NCBI RefSeq assembly: GCF_022179385.1 | Contig: NZ_BPQS01000014.1 | Location: forward strand, 61,243-125,242 | Length of the DNA: 64,000 nt | Origin: Methylobacterium longum | GTDB lineage: Bacteria; Pseudomonadota; Alphaproteobacteria; Rhizobiales; Beijerinckiaceae | Direction of reading: 5' to 3' | Shown here: in pieces, positions 18,580 through 28,055 of the stretch | Layout of the letters: each line of letters begins with the position of its first letter | Position numbering within the stretch: the first letter of the stretch is position 1 | Notes under the pieces: model-generated | Told to the model about the DNA's origin: nothing | Databases searched by the model: none | Seen by the model: the letters and a program-made list of their open reading frames with translations, nothing else | Translations under genes and position numbers: made by a program

Positions 18580-19514
18580 GCGCGCCCGCACCGCCCGCCC
18601 ATGCCGATCCGCACCTCACGCCCGTCATGGCGGCCCAGCCGGCCGGCATCACCGACAATTCGGAGGGCATGGCCTATCTGGAGCGGCTGCCCCGGCGGCT
18701 CGTGACCACCTACCTGCCGCTCCTGATCATCCTCGCGGTGCTGCTGTTCCCGTTCTACTGGATGGCGCTCACCGCCATCAAACCGGACGAGCAGCTGATC
18801 GACATGGAGCGGTTCAACCCGTTCTGGGTGGTGGATCCGACGCTCAAGCACATCAACAAGCTCCTCTTCGAGACGCAGTATCCCCGCTGGCTGTGGAACA
18901 CGATGTACGTGTCGGTGGCGGCGACGGTGCTGTCGCTGTTCGCGAGCGTGCTGGCTGCCTACGCCTGCGTGCGCGTCCGCTATCGGGGCGCGGGCTGGGT
19001 GGGGGCGGCGATCTTCCTCGCCTACCTCGTGCCGCCCTCGATCCTGTTCATCCCGCTCGCCACCATCATCCAGGCCTACGGCCTGTTCGACTCCCCGATC
19101 GCCCTCATCCTCGCCTACCCGACGATCCTGATCCCGTTCTCCACCTGGCTCCTGATGGGCTACTTCAAGACCATCCCGTACGAGCTCGAGGAATGCGCGC
19201 TGATGGACGGCGCCAGCCGGTGGCAGATCCTCACAAAGATCATCCTGCCGCTCGCCTTCCCCGGCCTGATCTCGGCCGGAATCTTCTCCCTGACCCTGTG
19301 CTGGAACGAGTTCATCTACGCGCTGACCTTCCTGTCCTCCACCCAGAACAAGACGGTGCCGATCGCCGTGGTCAGCGAATTCGTGGACGGCGACGTCTAC
19401 AAGTGGGGCTCGCTGATGGCCGGCGCCCTGCTGGGCTCGCTGCCGCTGGTGATCCTCTACTCGTTCTTCGTCGAGTACTACGTCTCGGCGCTGACCGGCG
19501 CCGTGAAGGAGTGA
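18576..19514 (+). CDS. Carbohydrate ABC transporter permease, MalG/UgpE type
   Basis: A 312-residue permease with six membrane segments. The EAA loop is LEECALMDGASRWQILTKIILP and the motif LCWNEFIYAL near the C-terminus is typical of MalG-type subunits. The N-terminal 40 residues are proline- and alanine-rich and probably cytosolic. The importer is complete: ATPase, binding protein and both permeases are adjacent. Confidence 0.92.
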   Translation: MSAPAPPAHADPHLTPVMAAQPAGITDNSEGMAYLERLPRRLVTTYLPLLIILAVLLFPFYWMALTAIKPDEQLIDMERFNPFWVVDPTLKHINKLLFETQYPRWLWNTMYVSVAATVLSLFASVLAAYACVRVRYRGAGWVGAAIFLAYLVPPSILFIPLATIIQAYGLFDSPIALILAYPTILIPFSTWLLMGYFKTIPYELEECALMDGASRWQILTKIILPLAFPGLISAGIFSLTLCWNEFIYALTFLSSTQNKTVPIAVVSEFVDGDVYKWGSLMAGALLGSLPLVILYSFFVEYYVSALTGAVKE

Positions 19515-19625
19515 CGGCGGCCGGTTCGGCGACGGCGGACGTTGCGCGGGTCGCCCAAGTCCGGGAACGATGCCGGCGCCGCCGCCCCTGACGAATCGCG
19601 GACTGGCTTCCTCGAAGGTCACGTC

Positions 19626-21254
19626 ATGGCCCACTTCATCGACGCCCGGTCTTCCCTCGTCAACGACGCCCTCGACGGCCTGCTGGCAGGCAGCGGCGGG
19701 CGCCTCGCCCGGCTCGACGGCGATCCCGGCATCCGCGTCGTGCTGCGCGCCGAGCGTCGGGCCGGACAGGTCGCGGTGGTGTCCGGCGGCGGCTCCGGCC
19801 ACGAGCCGGCCCATGCTGGCTTCGTCGGGCCGGGCCTGCTGAGCGCCGCCGTCTGCGGAGACGTCTTCGCGTCGCCGAGCGTCGACGCGGTGCTGGCCGG
19901 CATCCTGGCCGCGACGGGCCCGGCGGGATGCCTGCTCGTCGTCAAGAACTACGCGGGCGACCGGCTGAATTTCGGCCTCGCCGCCGAGCGTGCCCGGGCG
20001 CTGGGCCACAAGGTCGAGACCGTCATCGTGTCCGACGACATCGCCCTGCCCGGGGCCAGGCAGCCCCGCGGCGTGGCCGGCACGCTGTTCGTGCACAAGG
20101 TCGCGGGCCACGCCGCCGAGGCCGGGGCGTCGCTGGAGCGTGTGGCCGCCCTCGCGCGCCGCGCAGCCGCGGCCGCGAAGTCGCTCGGCATCGCCGTCTC
20201 GACCTGCACGATCCCGGGCTCGCCCCGCAGCGAGCGCTTGGCCGAGGGGCAGGCCGAGCTCGGCCTCGGCATCCACGGCGAACCCGGCGTCGAGCGCATC
20301 GCGTTGCCGCAAGCCAGCGACCTCGCCCGCATGATGGCCGAACGCCTCTCCCGTGCGATCGGCGGGGCCGACCGGCTGGCGCTCCTCGTCAACAATCTCG
20401 GTTCGGCCTCGGCACTCGAGATGCAGGTGCTGACCCGGGCGGTGCTCGCCACCGAACTCGGCCGGCGCGTGCGCCTCCTGCTCGGCCCCGCGCCCCTGAT
20501 GACCGCACTCGACATGCACGGCGCCTCGCTGTCGGTGCTGCCGCTCGACGACGAGTTGGAGGCGGCGCTGGCGGAACCCGTGCCCGTCCACGCCTGGCCG
20601 ACCGCGGTACGCGTCGCCCCGCCGGTCCTGCGTCCGCTGCCGGAGGGGCTCGCCGGTGAGGCCTTCGCGGCGTCGCGCGACGCGGTCACGGCCGCGCGGA
20701 TCGCCGCCGTCGCGGAGGCGCTCGTCGCCGCGGAAGGCGCGCTGAACGCCCTCGACGCCAAGGTCGGCGACGGCGATGCGGGCACGACCTTCGCCGGGGC
20801 GGCCCGTGCGGTCCGGGCCGATCTCGACCGGCTGCCGCAGGCCGATCCCGCCGCCCTCTGCCGGGCCCTCGCCGAACGGATCGGGCGCGCCGTGGGCGGG
20901 TCGAGCGGCGTGCTCGGCTCGATCTTCTTCGCCGCGGCCGCCGCGGCCCTGGCGGACGGCGCCGCGTGGCCGGAGGCCCTGGGGCAGGGCGTCGCACGGG
21001 TGCAGGGCTACGGCGGCGCCAACCCCGGCGATCGTACGCTGCTCGACGCCCTGATTCCGGCCGTCGCGGCTCTGAAGGGCGGCGACCTTCGGCAGGCCGC
21101 CGCCGCGGCACGTGCAGGCGCCGAGGCCACCGCCCGCATGGACCGGGCGGGGGCCGGCCGGTCCAGCTACCTCGCGGCCGGAGATCTCGCGGGCGTCCAG
21201 GATCCGGGCGCCGCCGGCGTCGCGGAGGCTTTCGCGGCACTTGCCGGCGCGTAG
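19626..21254 (+). CDS. Fused DhaK-DhaL dihydroxyacetone-type kinase
   Basis: A 542-residue single-chain, ATP-dependent kinase. The N-terminal DhaK half (to about 325) has SGGGSGHEP and the substrate-binding histidine H217 in GIHGEPG, which forms the hemiaminal with the ketose. The C-terminal DhaL half has DAKVGDGDAGTTF for Mg-ATP and GGSSGVLGSIFF. It is the last gene of the importer operon, 111 bases after the second permease. Dihydroxyacetone is the classic substrate, but kinases of this family linked to polyol importers also phosphorylate erythrulose or related ketoses, so the real substrate follows from what the importer carries. Confidence 0.9.
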   Translation: MAHFIDARSSLVNDALDGLLAGSGGRLARLDGDPGIRVVLRAERRAGQVAVVSGGGSGHEPAHAGFVGPGLLSAAVCGDVFASPSVDAVLAGILAATGPAGCLLVVKNYAGDRLNFGLAAERARALGHKVETVIVSDDIALPGARQPRGVAGTLFVHKVAGHAAEAGASLERVAALARRAAAAAKSLGIAVSTCTIPGSPRSERLAEGQAELGLGIHGEPGVERIALPQASDLARMMAERLSRAIGGADRLALLVNNLGSASALEMQVLTRAVLATELGRRVRLLLGPAPLMTALDMHGASLSVLPLDDELEAALAEPVPVHAWPTAVRVAPPVLRPLPEGLAGEAFAASRDAVTAARIAAVAEALVAAEGALNALDAKVGDGDAGTTFAGAARAVRADLDRLPQADPAALCRALAERIGRAVGGSSGVLGSIFFAAAAAALADGAAWPEALGQGVARVQGYGGANPGDRTLLDALIPAVAALKGGDLRQAAAAARAGAEATARMDRAGAGRSSYLAAGDLAGVQDPGAAGVAEAFAALAGA

Positions 21255-21630
21255 GCGCGCGGCTGCTCCCGCGCGGCCCGGGACCGCCGAGCGCGTCCGC
21301 GTGAAGGCGCACCCGATCCCCCTGCCTGAGCTGCCCGCGCCGGCGGACCTTCGCGGACGGCTTTAGCAATCGCGTCGCCGGCCGGAGGCTTCGCGGAAGC
21401 CTCGGCTGCGCTCCGGCACATCAAGATCGGGATCCGCCTTGGTGAGCCGTCCGCGCCGGGATGGTTCGGCCGCCCGGTCGTGTCCTGTGCGCAGCGCCAT
21501 GTCGGCGGTCTTGGTTGTCAGGGGCGGCGGCGCCTCGTCCCGGGACGCGTATACCGGCTTCCGGCAGGATGCCGTCCGCCATCGGCAACCGTCGATTGAC
21601 GCTCCAGGCACCGAGCCCTACGCCATCGCC
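21255..21630. other. Intergenic region with a hairpin
   Basis: 376 bases between the kinase and the 2-hydroxyacid dehydrogenase. GAGGCTT (21385-21391) and AAGCCTC (21397-21403) form a perfect seven-base stem with a CGCGG loop, a possible end for the upstream transcript, though no T-run follows. No gene with convincing codon use is visible. Confidence 0.45.
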
Positions 21631-22587
21631 ATGCGGACGTGCCTGATCCTCGACGATTACCAGCAAGCGGCCCTCGCGCTCGCCGACTGGGGGCGCATCG
21701 CCGATCGCGTGGCGGTCTCGGCCATCGCCGAGCACATTCCGGATCGCGAGACCCTCCGCGCCCGGATCGATCAGGCCGAGATCCTGGTGATCATGCGGGA
21801 GCGCACGCCCTTCCCGGCGGCGCTGCTGGAGCGTCTGCCGCGGCTGAAGCTGCTCGTCACCAGCGGCATGCGCAACCTCGCCATCGACGTGGCGTCCGCC
21901 CGCTCCCGCGGCGTGACCGTCTGCGGGACCGAGTCGAGCCCGACGCCGCCGACCGAGCTGACCTGGGCGCTGATCCTCGGGCTCGCCCGGCACGTGGTGC
22001 CGGAGAGCCGAAATCTGCGCGACGGCGGACCGTGGCAGAGCACCATCGGCTCCGACCTCGCCGGCGCGACCCTCGGCATCCTCGGGCTCGGCAAGATCGG
22101 CACGCGGGTCGCCGAGATCGCCCGCGCCTTCGGCATGCGGGTGATCGCCTGGAGCCCGAACCTGGACGAGGCCCGCGCGGCCGCCGCCGGGGTCGAGCGG
22201 GCGGCGTCGAAGGAGGCGCTGCTGGAGGCGAGCGATGTCGTCACGATCCACCTCGTGCTGGGCGAGCGGACGCGCGGCCTGCTGGGCGAGGCCGAGCTGC
22301 GCCGGATGCGGCGGGGCGCCGTCCTGGTGAACACCTCCCGCGCGCCGATCGTCGATCAGGTCGCCCTCGTGCGTGCGCTGGAGGCGGGCTGGATCGCCGG
22401 GGCCGGCCTCGACGTGTTCGAGACGGAACCGCTGCCCGCCGACAGCCCGTTCCGTCGCTTGCCGAACGTCCTGGCGCTGCCGCATCTCGGCTACGTGTCG
22501 CGCAACAACTATCGGACCTTCTTCACCCAGGCGGTGGAGGACATCGAGGCGTGGCTCGCGGGCTCTCCGATCCGCGAACTGGGCTGA
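21631..22587 (+). CDS. D-isomer-specific 2-hydroxyacid dehydrogenase
   Basis: A 318-residue NAD(P)-dependent dehydrogenase. The Rossmann motif LGILGLGKIGTRVA is near residue 150, the catalytic Arg lies in VLVNTSRAPIVD, the Glu in DVFETEPLP, and the catalytic His in LPHLGYVSRNNY. It resembles enzymes that reduce glyoxylate, hydroxypyruvate or related 2-keto acids. Start by alignment; no Shine-Dalgarno is obvious. It is not clearly in an operon: the next gene is convergent and only two bases away at the 3' ends. Confidence 0.88.
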   Translation: MRTCLILDDYQQAALALADWGRIADRVAVSAIAEHIPDRETLRARIDQAEILVIMRERTPFPAALLERLPRLKLLVTSGMRNLAIDVASARSRGVTVCGTESSPTPPTELTWALILGLARHVVPESRNLRDGGPWQSTIGSDLAGATLGILGLGKIGTRVAEIARAFGMRVIAWSPNLDEARAAAAGVERAASKEALLEASDVVTIHLVLGERTRGLLGEAELRRMRRGAVLVNTSRAPIVDQVALVRALEAGWIAGAGLDVFETEPLPADSPFRRLPNVLALPHLGYVSRNNYRTFFTQAVEDIEAWLAGSPIRELG

Positions 22588-22589
22588 GG

Positions 22590-23675
22590 TCACCCGACGC
22601 GCGGATCCAGGGCATCGGCGAGGCCGTCGCCCAGCAGGTTGAGCGCCACCAGCGTGGCGATCAGCAGGACCGCCGGTCCCGCGAGCAGGTGGGGGGCCGC
22701 CTCGATGGAGCGGGCACCCTCCGCGATCAGCACGCCCCAGCTCGTCTGCGGCTCCTGCACGCCCAGGCCCAGGAACGACAGGAAGCTTTCCAGCAGGATC
22801 ACCTGCGGCACCAGCAGCGTGGCCGTCACCGCCACCGGGCCGAGCGTGTTGGGCACGATGTGCCGGAGGATGATGCGGGGCGTGCCGAGCCCGAGGGCGC
22901 GGGCCGCCCGGACGAAGTCGCGCTCGCGCAGCGACAGGGTCACGGCGCGCACCACGCGGGCCATGTCGAGCCATTCCACGGCCGCGATCGCCACCAGCAT
23001 GAGCAGGAGGCTCGGGCGGAAGAACACCAGCAGCAGGATCACGAAGAACACGAAGGGGAGGGCGTAGAGCACGTCGACGAGGCGCATCATCACCGCATCG
23101 ACGGCCCCGCCCAGGAAACCCGCCGTGGCGCCGTAGGCGACGCCGATGAGCAGCGCCACGAGGCTTGCTGCGAGCCCGATCGCCAGAGAGACCCGGCCGG
23201 CGACGAGGCAGCGCGTGAGGAGATCGCGCCCCTGCACGTCGGTGCCGAGGGGGAAATGCAGCTGTCGGATCGGGACCGCGATCGCGAGGCTGCGTCCGGC
23301 GTCCCGCTCCTCCAAGACGTCCGGCGGCCCGAACAGCCCTGAGCGCGGCAGGTAGGCGAGGCTGCGCCGGTCGACGCCCGCGTCGGAGCGCAGGGTCAAA
23401 CGCAGGGTGTCGCCCTCGCGGGCCACCGCCTCCAGCTTGACCCGCATGCGGAAGGCGAGGCGCTCCAGAGCCGGTCCGAGATGCGCTGGATCCGGCTGCG
23501 CAGCGAGGCCGGCCGGCAATTGGCGGAGGTCCGGATAGGCGCGTTCGGGCTCGCGACCGGTGACACCCGGACCGATCAGGCAGGCGAGGCCGATCAGGAC
23601 CAGCACGATGAGAGCCGCCATCGCCGTGCGCGTCCGGCCGAGGCGGCTTAGGGCGCGCCCGGCCGGGCTCGTCAT
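22590..23675 (-). CDS. Peptide-type ABC transporter permease, OppC/DppC type
   Basis: A 361-residue permease. One membrane segment near residues 18-40 is followed by a periplasmic insert of about 110 residues and then five membrane segments with the HFPLGTDVQGRDLLTR entry motif and the EAA loop FVRAARALGLGTPRIILRH. It is the last gene of a four-gene operon with a GlcG-like protein, a binding protein and OppB. No OppD or OppF ATPase is in the window. Confidence 0.9.
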   Translation of the reverse strand: MTSPAGRALSRLGRTRTAMAALIVLVLIGLACLIGPGVTGREPERAYPDLRQLPAGLAAQPDPAHLGPALERLAFRMRVKLEAVAREGDTLRLTLRSDAGVDRRSLAYLPRSGLFGPPDVLEERDAGRSLAIAVPIRQLHFPLGTDVQGRDLLTRCLVAGRVSLAIGLAASLVALLIGVAYGATAGFLGGAVDAVMMRLVDVLYALPFVFFVILLLVFFRPSLLLMLVAIAAVEWLDMARVVRAVTLSLRERDFVRAARALGLGTPRIILRHIVPNTLGPVAVTATLLVPQVILLESFLSFLGLGVQEPQTSWGVLIAEGARSIEAAPHLLAGPAVLLIATLVALNLLGDGLADALDPRVG

Positions 23676-23689
23676 CGCGGGCGCCGCGC

Positions 23690-24613
23690 TCAAGCGTCGG
23701 CCCGCAGGCGCGGGTCGAGCCACGCGCAGGCGAGGTCGGCCGCGAGGTTGAGGGCGATGACGAGCCCGGCGACCAGAAGCACCGTGCCCATCACCAGCGT
23801 GTAGTCGCGGTTGAGCGCGCCCTCCACGAAGTAGCGACCGATGCCCGGCAGGCCGAAGATGGTCTCGACGACCACGGATCCGGTCAGCAGCGCCGCGGCC
23901 AGCGGCCCGAGATAGGCGACCACCGGCAGCAGCGCCCCCCGCAGGGCATGGCGCGTCACACGGGCCGGCGGCAGGCCGAGGCTGCGCATGGTGCGGATCG
24001 GCTGCGTGCGCAGCACCTCTCCCAGAGAAGCCCGCGTCAGCCGGGCCAGGGCGCCGACCTGGGGCAGGGCGAGGGTGACGACCGGCAGGACAAGGTGGCT
24101 CGGCGATCCGCCCTCCCAGCCGCCGAGCGGCAGCCAGCGGAGGGTCAACCCGAAGGCGATCTGAAGGAGGGGGGCCACCACGAAGCTCGGCAGCGAGAGC
24201 GTCAGGGCCGCACCGACACCCAGGAGCCGGTCGACGGCACCGCCACGCCGGAGGGCCGCCGCGATCCCGAGACCGACACCCAGGAGGGCCGCGAGGCCGA
24301 GCGCGAGGGCGCCGAGCGTCGCCGACACCGGCAGCCCCCGGACGATGAGGTCGAGGACGCTCTGATCGCGGAACGAGAAGGATGGCCCGAGATCGCCCCG
24401 TGCCAGGGATGCGAGGTAGCTCCCGAACTGCACGATCAGGGGACGGTCGAGGCCGTAGACACGACGCAGGTTCTCCAGGGCGGCGGGCGCCAGCGGGCGT
24501 TCCAGGTCGAAGGGCCCGCCGGGCGCCAGACGCATCAGGAAGAAGCTGACGGTGACGACGGCGAGCAGCGTCGGGAGCGCCTGCGCGAGGCGGCGCAGGA
24601 TGAAGCGGATCAC
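23690..24613 (-). CDS. Peptide-type ABC transporter permease, OppB/DppB type
   Basis: A 307-residue permease with six membrane segments. It opens with the usual FILRRLAQALPTLLAVVTVSF helix and PGGPF segment and has the C-terminal ETIFGLPGIGRYFVEGALNRDY motif of OppB/DppB. The GTG start overlaps the binding-protein stop by four bases (GTGA). OppC starts 14 bases after its stop. Confidence 0.92.
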   Translation of the reverse strand: MIRFILRRLAQALPTLLAVVTVSFFLMRLAPGGPFDLERPLAPAALENLRRVYGLDRPLIVQFGSYLASLARGDLGPSFSFRDQSVLDLIVRGLPVSATLGALALGLAALLGVGLGIAAALRRGGAVDRLLGVGAALTLSLPSFVVAPLLQIAFGLTLRWLPLGGWEGGSPSHLVLPVVTLALPQVGALARLTRASLGEVLRTQPIRTMRSLGLPPARVTRHALRGALLPVVAYLGPLAAALLTGSVVVETIFGLPGIGRYFVEGALNRDYTLVMGTVLLVAGLVIALNLAADLACAWLDPRLRADA

Positions 24614-26196
24614 GCGTCGAGCCTCAGGAACCGGGTCGGCGCGGCGTTGCGCAGGTTCGGGTGGTAGCCGTGCAGCCGCGGCGCGATCAACGCCTTGGAC
24701 CGGTAGTGCATCAGCGGGATCCAGGGCAATTCGCGCAACGCGATCGCCTCCGCTTGGTAGAGCAGATCCGCCCGCCGGGGGATATCGCGCTCGGCTGCGG
24801 CCCGGGCCATCAGGTCGTCGTAGGCGGCGTTCGACCAGTGCCCGGCGTTCATTCCGACGTTCCCGCTCTGGAGCAGGAACAGGAAGTTCTGCGGATCGGA
24901 ATAATCCGCGATCCAGCTGTAGCGTGCCACGTCGAAGTCGCCGCCGTCGCGCAGATAAGCGAAATGCGTCTTGGCATCGGTGTAGACGTAGCGGGTCACG
25001 ATCCCGAGGTCGCGCCACATGTCGCCGACGGCCAGGGCGACGGTGCGGTTGTTGTCGCTGACGTTGAACCGGTACTCCACGGTGAGGGGGCGGTCGGGCC
25101 CGATGCCCGCCTCGGCGAGCAGGCGGCGCGCCTCCGCCTCGTGATCGATCGGCAGGCCGAGCCGCCCCGCGGTCTCGGGAGGCGTCCGGTAATTGTCGAG
25201 GCCGGGTGGGCACAGCGAATAGGCGGGGCTCATGGTCCCGCCGTTCAGCCCGTCGGCGAGGTATTCCCGGTCGATGACCAGCGAGAGCGCCTGCCGGACG
25301 CGCGGGTCCGAGAACGGCGCCTTGCGGGTGTTGATCACCAGGGCCGCCAGGCCGAGGCCGGGCCCGAGCACCACCTGCGGTCCGAAGCGGCGGCGCAGAT
25401 CGGCGATCTGATCGACCGGCAGATCGGCGAGGGAGTCGATCTCGCCGGCGGCGTAGCGGCGCACGGCCGAGGCCATGTCCGGCGTGGGCAGGAAGTCGAC
25501 CCGGCGTATCGCCAGCGTCGCCGCCTCGGGATGGTGCGGGTTGGCGTGCAGGCTGATGGCGCCGCCCGGAACCCGGTCGCGGAGGCGATAGGGTCCGTTG
25601 GTCACGAGATTGCCGGGGCGGGTGAAGCTGTCGCCGTGACGCTCCACCGACGCGCGATGCACCGGCAGGGCCGTCTGGTGGGTCAGGAGCTCCAGGATGT
25701 ACGGGGTCGGCTGCTCCAGCGTGATGGACAGCCGAAGCGGTGCCTCGGCGGCGACCCCGAGGGCGGTGGCGGGCTTCTCGCCCCGGTTGACGGCGGCGGC
25801 ATTCCGGATCGGGAACAGCACCTCGGCGTATTTCGCCCCCGTGGCCGGGTCGAGGATGCGCCTGAGCGAGTAGGCGAAGTCCGCGGCCGTGACCGCCTCG
25901 CCGTTCGACCAGCGGCCGTCCGGCCGCAGGTCGAAGAGCAGGGTAACCCCGTCCTCCGCGACGGTCCAGTGTCGCGCGGCGCCCGGGATGAGCGCGCCGT
26001 AGTTGTCGTAGGTGAGCAGGCCGTCGCAGAGATCCCGCAGGATGTGCGCCTCCGCGACCGTGGACGAGCGGTGCGGATCGAGGGTCTCCGGATCGGCGTC
26101 GTTGCCGCGGCGATAGACTGCCTCGACCGCCTCGGCCGGACCGACCGATGCCAGGGCGGCGGCGCCGGCCAGCCAGTCGCGGCGGCGCAGACGCAT
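24610..26196 (-). CDS. Oligopeptide-type extracellular binding protein (SBP_bac_5)
   Basis: A 528-residue OppA/DppA-family protein. The N-terminus (MRLRRRDWLAGAAALAS) is a Tat-like signal. The mature protein begins with the family pattern RRGNDADPETLDPHRS and ends with the WIPLMHYRSKALIAPRLHGY segment. Such proteins bind peptides, but also murein peptides, opines or heme-like cargo. The start is two bases after the GlcG-like stop, so they are translationally linked. Confidence 0.9.
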   Translation of the reverse strand: MRLRRRDWLAGAAALASVGPAEAVEAVYRRGNDADPETLDPHRSSTVAEAHILRDLCDGLLTYDNYGALIPGAARHWTVAEDGVTLLFDLRPDGRWSNGEAVTAADFAYSLRRILDPATGAKYAEVLFPIRNAAAVNRGEKPATALGVAAEAPLRLSITLEQPTPYILELLTHQTALPVHRASVERHGDSFTRPGNLVTNGPYRLRDRVPGGAISLHANPHHPEAATLAIRRVDFLPTPDMASAVRRYAAGEIDSLADLPVDQIADLRRRFGPQVVLGPGLGLAALVINTRKAPFSDPRVRQALSLVIDREYLADGLNGGTMSPAYSLCPPGLDNYRTPPETAGRLGLPIDHEAEARRLLAEAGIGPDRPLTVEYRFNVSDNNRTVALAVGDMWRDLGIVTRYVYTDAKTHFAYLRDGGDFDVARYSWIADYSDPQNFLFLLQSGNVGMNAGHWSNAAYDDLMARAAAERDIPRRADLLYQAEAIALRELPWIPLMHYRSKALIAPRLHGYHPNLRNAAPTRFLRLDA

Positions 26197-26198
26197 TG

Positions 26199-26636
26199 TC
26201 AGGCGCCGGTCTCCGCCATCAGGCCGGCCGCCTCGATCCCCGCCACCGCGCAGATCTCGTCGTTGTCGGATGTGTCACCGGAGATGCCCACCGCGCCGAG
26301 CAGCCGCCCGTCGCCGGCGCGGATGAGGACGCCGCCCGGCACCGGCACGAGGGCAGCGGGGCCGGCGAGGTGGGTCACCGCGGCCACGAAGTAGGGCTGC
26401 GCCTCTGCGCGGGCGTGGATCGCCCGGGAGCCGAGGCCCAGCGCCAGTGCTCCGTTGGCCTTGCCGCAGGCGATCTCGGCGCGACGCAGGGAGGTCCCGT
26501 CCTCGACGGACACGGATTTCAGCGCGCCGCGGGCGTCGTAGACCACCACGGCGAGCGGCTTCAGGCCACGCGCCCGCGCCTCGCGCAGCGCGGTCTCCAC
26601 GATGGTGCGGGCGGCCTCGAGGGTCAGGTCGATCAT
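26199..26636 (-). CDS. GlcG/HbpS-family protein
   Basis: A 145-residue protein of the GlcG/HbpS (DUF336) family, opening with LTLEAARTIVETALREA and containing the VPVPGGVLIRAGDGRLLGAVGISG strand pair. Some members bind heme (HbpS); others sit in glycolate or diol operons without a proven function. No signal peptide is visible, so it should be cytoplasmic. It is the first gene of the Opp-type operon. Confidence 0.88.
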   Translation of the reverse strand: MIDLTLEAARTIVETALREARARGLKPLAVVVYDARGALKSVSVEDGTSLRRAEIACGKANGALALGLGSRAIHARAEAQPYFVAAVTHLAGPAALVPVPGGVLIRAGDGRLLGAVGISGDTSDNDEICAVAGIEAAGLMAETGA

Positions 26637-26930
26637 GGGATACCAGGGCGCGGACCGCTTCGGGCGGCCGCCCAGACCTTATGGATCGGGTCGCGGCTGG
26701 TCCACTGCTTCCGGGCGCGCCTGGATTCGGATGGCCCGCGACGGCGGATGGATGCGCCGAGCGGCCGGCCGCATCCGTGTCGTCTCAGCGCGACGCGACT
26801 CCGTCGCGTTGACCCATCCACGCGGACGCCGGACCACCCGGGTGGCGTCCCCCGGTCGACGAGGGGTGCGGCTGCGGAGACGCCGGGCCCAGGCTGACGC
26901 AGGGATCGGCCAGTCCGTCCGCGCGATCCA

Positions 26931-27959
26931 TCACATCGGTCGAGCCGGTGGCAGGCGCGTGATGCCGGCCAGGAACGCGTCGTAGCCGGCGGTCACCGCG
27001 TCCGGTTGCTCGAAATGCGGGAAGGCGCCGGTCGGCAGGGTCTCGACGCGCCAGTTCTCCCGGCCTGCGACGCGGGGTACCAGGCGGTAGTCGACGAAGT
27101 CGCCGCGCACGCCGTGGACCATCCAGACCGGCAGGCGCAGCCGCTCGTAGAGCCGCGTCGTGTCGGTCGGGAAGAGATGGCCGGCGATGAAGCACCACGG
27201 GGCATGCTCGGCGCCGGGCTGGTGCGCCGAGGCGTGATCGTAGTCGAACAGGCCCTCGTCGATCCGCGGCGAGCCGAAGGTCTTCTGAAGGAAGAAGCGC
27301 ATGCTCGGCCGCGTGACCAGGGCGTCGAACACGGGCCGGCCGAAGGGCGGCCGGTCGAGGGCATCGCGCAGCCAGTCCCGCCCGCGATGGCCATCGGGCG
27401 GCCCCTCACCGGAGAGCTTCGCGTCGAAGCCGGTCGGGCTGATCAGGGCGAGGCTCCGGTAGCAGTCCGACCGCTCGAGGCTCGCGCGGGCCAGGAAGGA
27501 GGCCGAAAGGGACAGGGCCAGGGCGTCGATCGGCAGGTTGTCGTGGCGGCGCCGGATCTCGTCCGTGGCGGCGTGGATCGCCTCCACCATCAGCCGAGGG
27601 GTGTAGCGGCGGCGCGAGCGCTCGGAGAAGCCGAAGCCCGGCAGGTCGAGGGCGTAGACCGGCCGCAGGCCGCGATAGTGCAGGTACAGCGGGCGCACCT
27701 CGTACGCGTTGGCCGCGGCGTTGATGGAGTGGATCAGCAGGAGCGGCACGCCCTGCGCATCGGCGGTGCTGTAGAGCGACAGATCGCCGGCTCGCGCTGT
27801 CTCGAGCCGCTCGTGCCGGCCGGGCAGCGCCGGCGGAAGCGGCATGCGCCGGTTCACGGCGAGCCGGCTCCAGCCGACGAGGCCGACCGCCGCGCCGGCG
27901 AGCGTGAGGGCCGCCGCGGCCGCCGAGCGGCCGGCGCGGTGCCGGAACGGGGACGTCAT
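26931..27959 (-). CDS. Alpha/beta hydrolase, membrane-anchored
   Basis: A 342-residue protein. Residues about 12-33 form an N-terminal hydrophobic segment after basic residues, probably an uncleaved anchor. The hydrolase core includes LLIHSINAAANAYEVRPL (oxyanion region) and YALDLPGFGFSERS. The nucleophile elbow reads LSLSASF, that is S-x-S-x-S in place of the usual G-x-S-x-G; a His in FPHFEQPD near the C-terminus fits the catalytic triad. A WcbI-like gene lies 96 bases upstream on the same strand. Substrate unknown. Confidence 0.8.
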   Translation of the reverse strand: MTSPFRHRAGRSAAAAALTLAGAAVGLVGWSRLAVNRRMPLPPALPGRHERLETARAGDLSLYSTADAQGVPLLLIHSINAAANAYEVRPLYLHYRGLRPVYALDLPGFGFSERSRRRYTPRLMVEAIHAATDEIRRRHDNLPIDALALSLSASFLARASLERSDCYRSLALISPTGFDAKLSGEGPPDGHRGRDWLRDALDRPPFGRPVFDALVTRPSMRFFLQKTFGSPRIDEGLFDYDHASAHQPGAEHAPWCFIAGHLFPTDTTRLYERLRLPVWMVHGVRGDFVDYRLVPRVAGRENWRVETLPTGAFPHFEQPDAVTAGYDAFLAGITRLPPARPM

Positions 27960-28055
27960 CGCAACACCTCGCCATCAATCCCGCGCTGTGGGCGGTGGGC
28001 GACAACGCCGGTCCTGCCGGGAAGTGCCCGCACGATCGTGCGAAGTCCGGGTTAC

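Noticed and set aside
26637..26930. Short frames in the gap before the GlcG-like gene
   Set aside because: They overlap palindromic GC-rich pieces and have no coding signature; treated as a promoter and spacer region.
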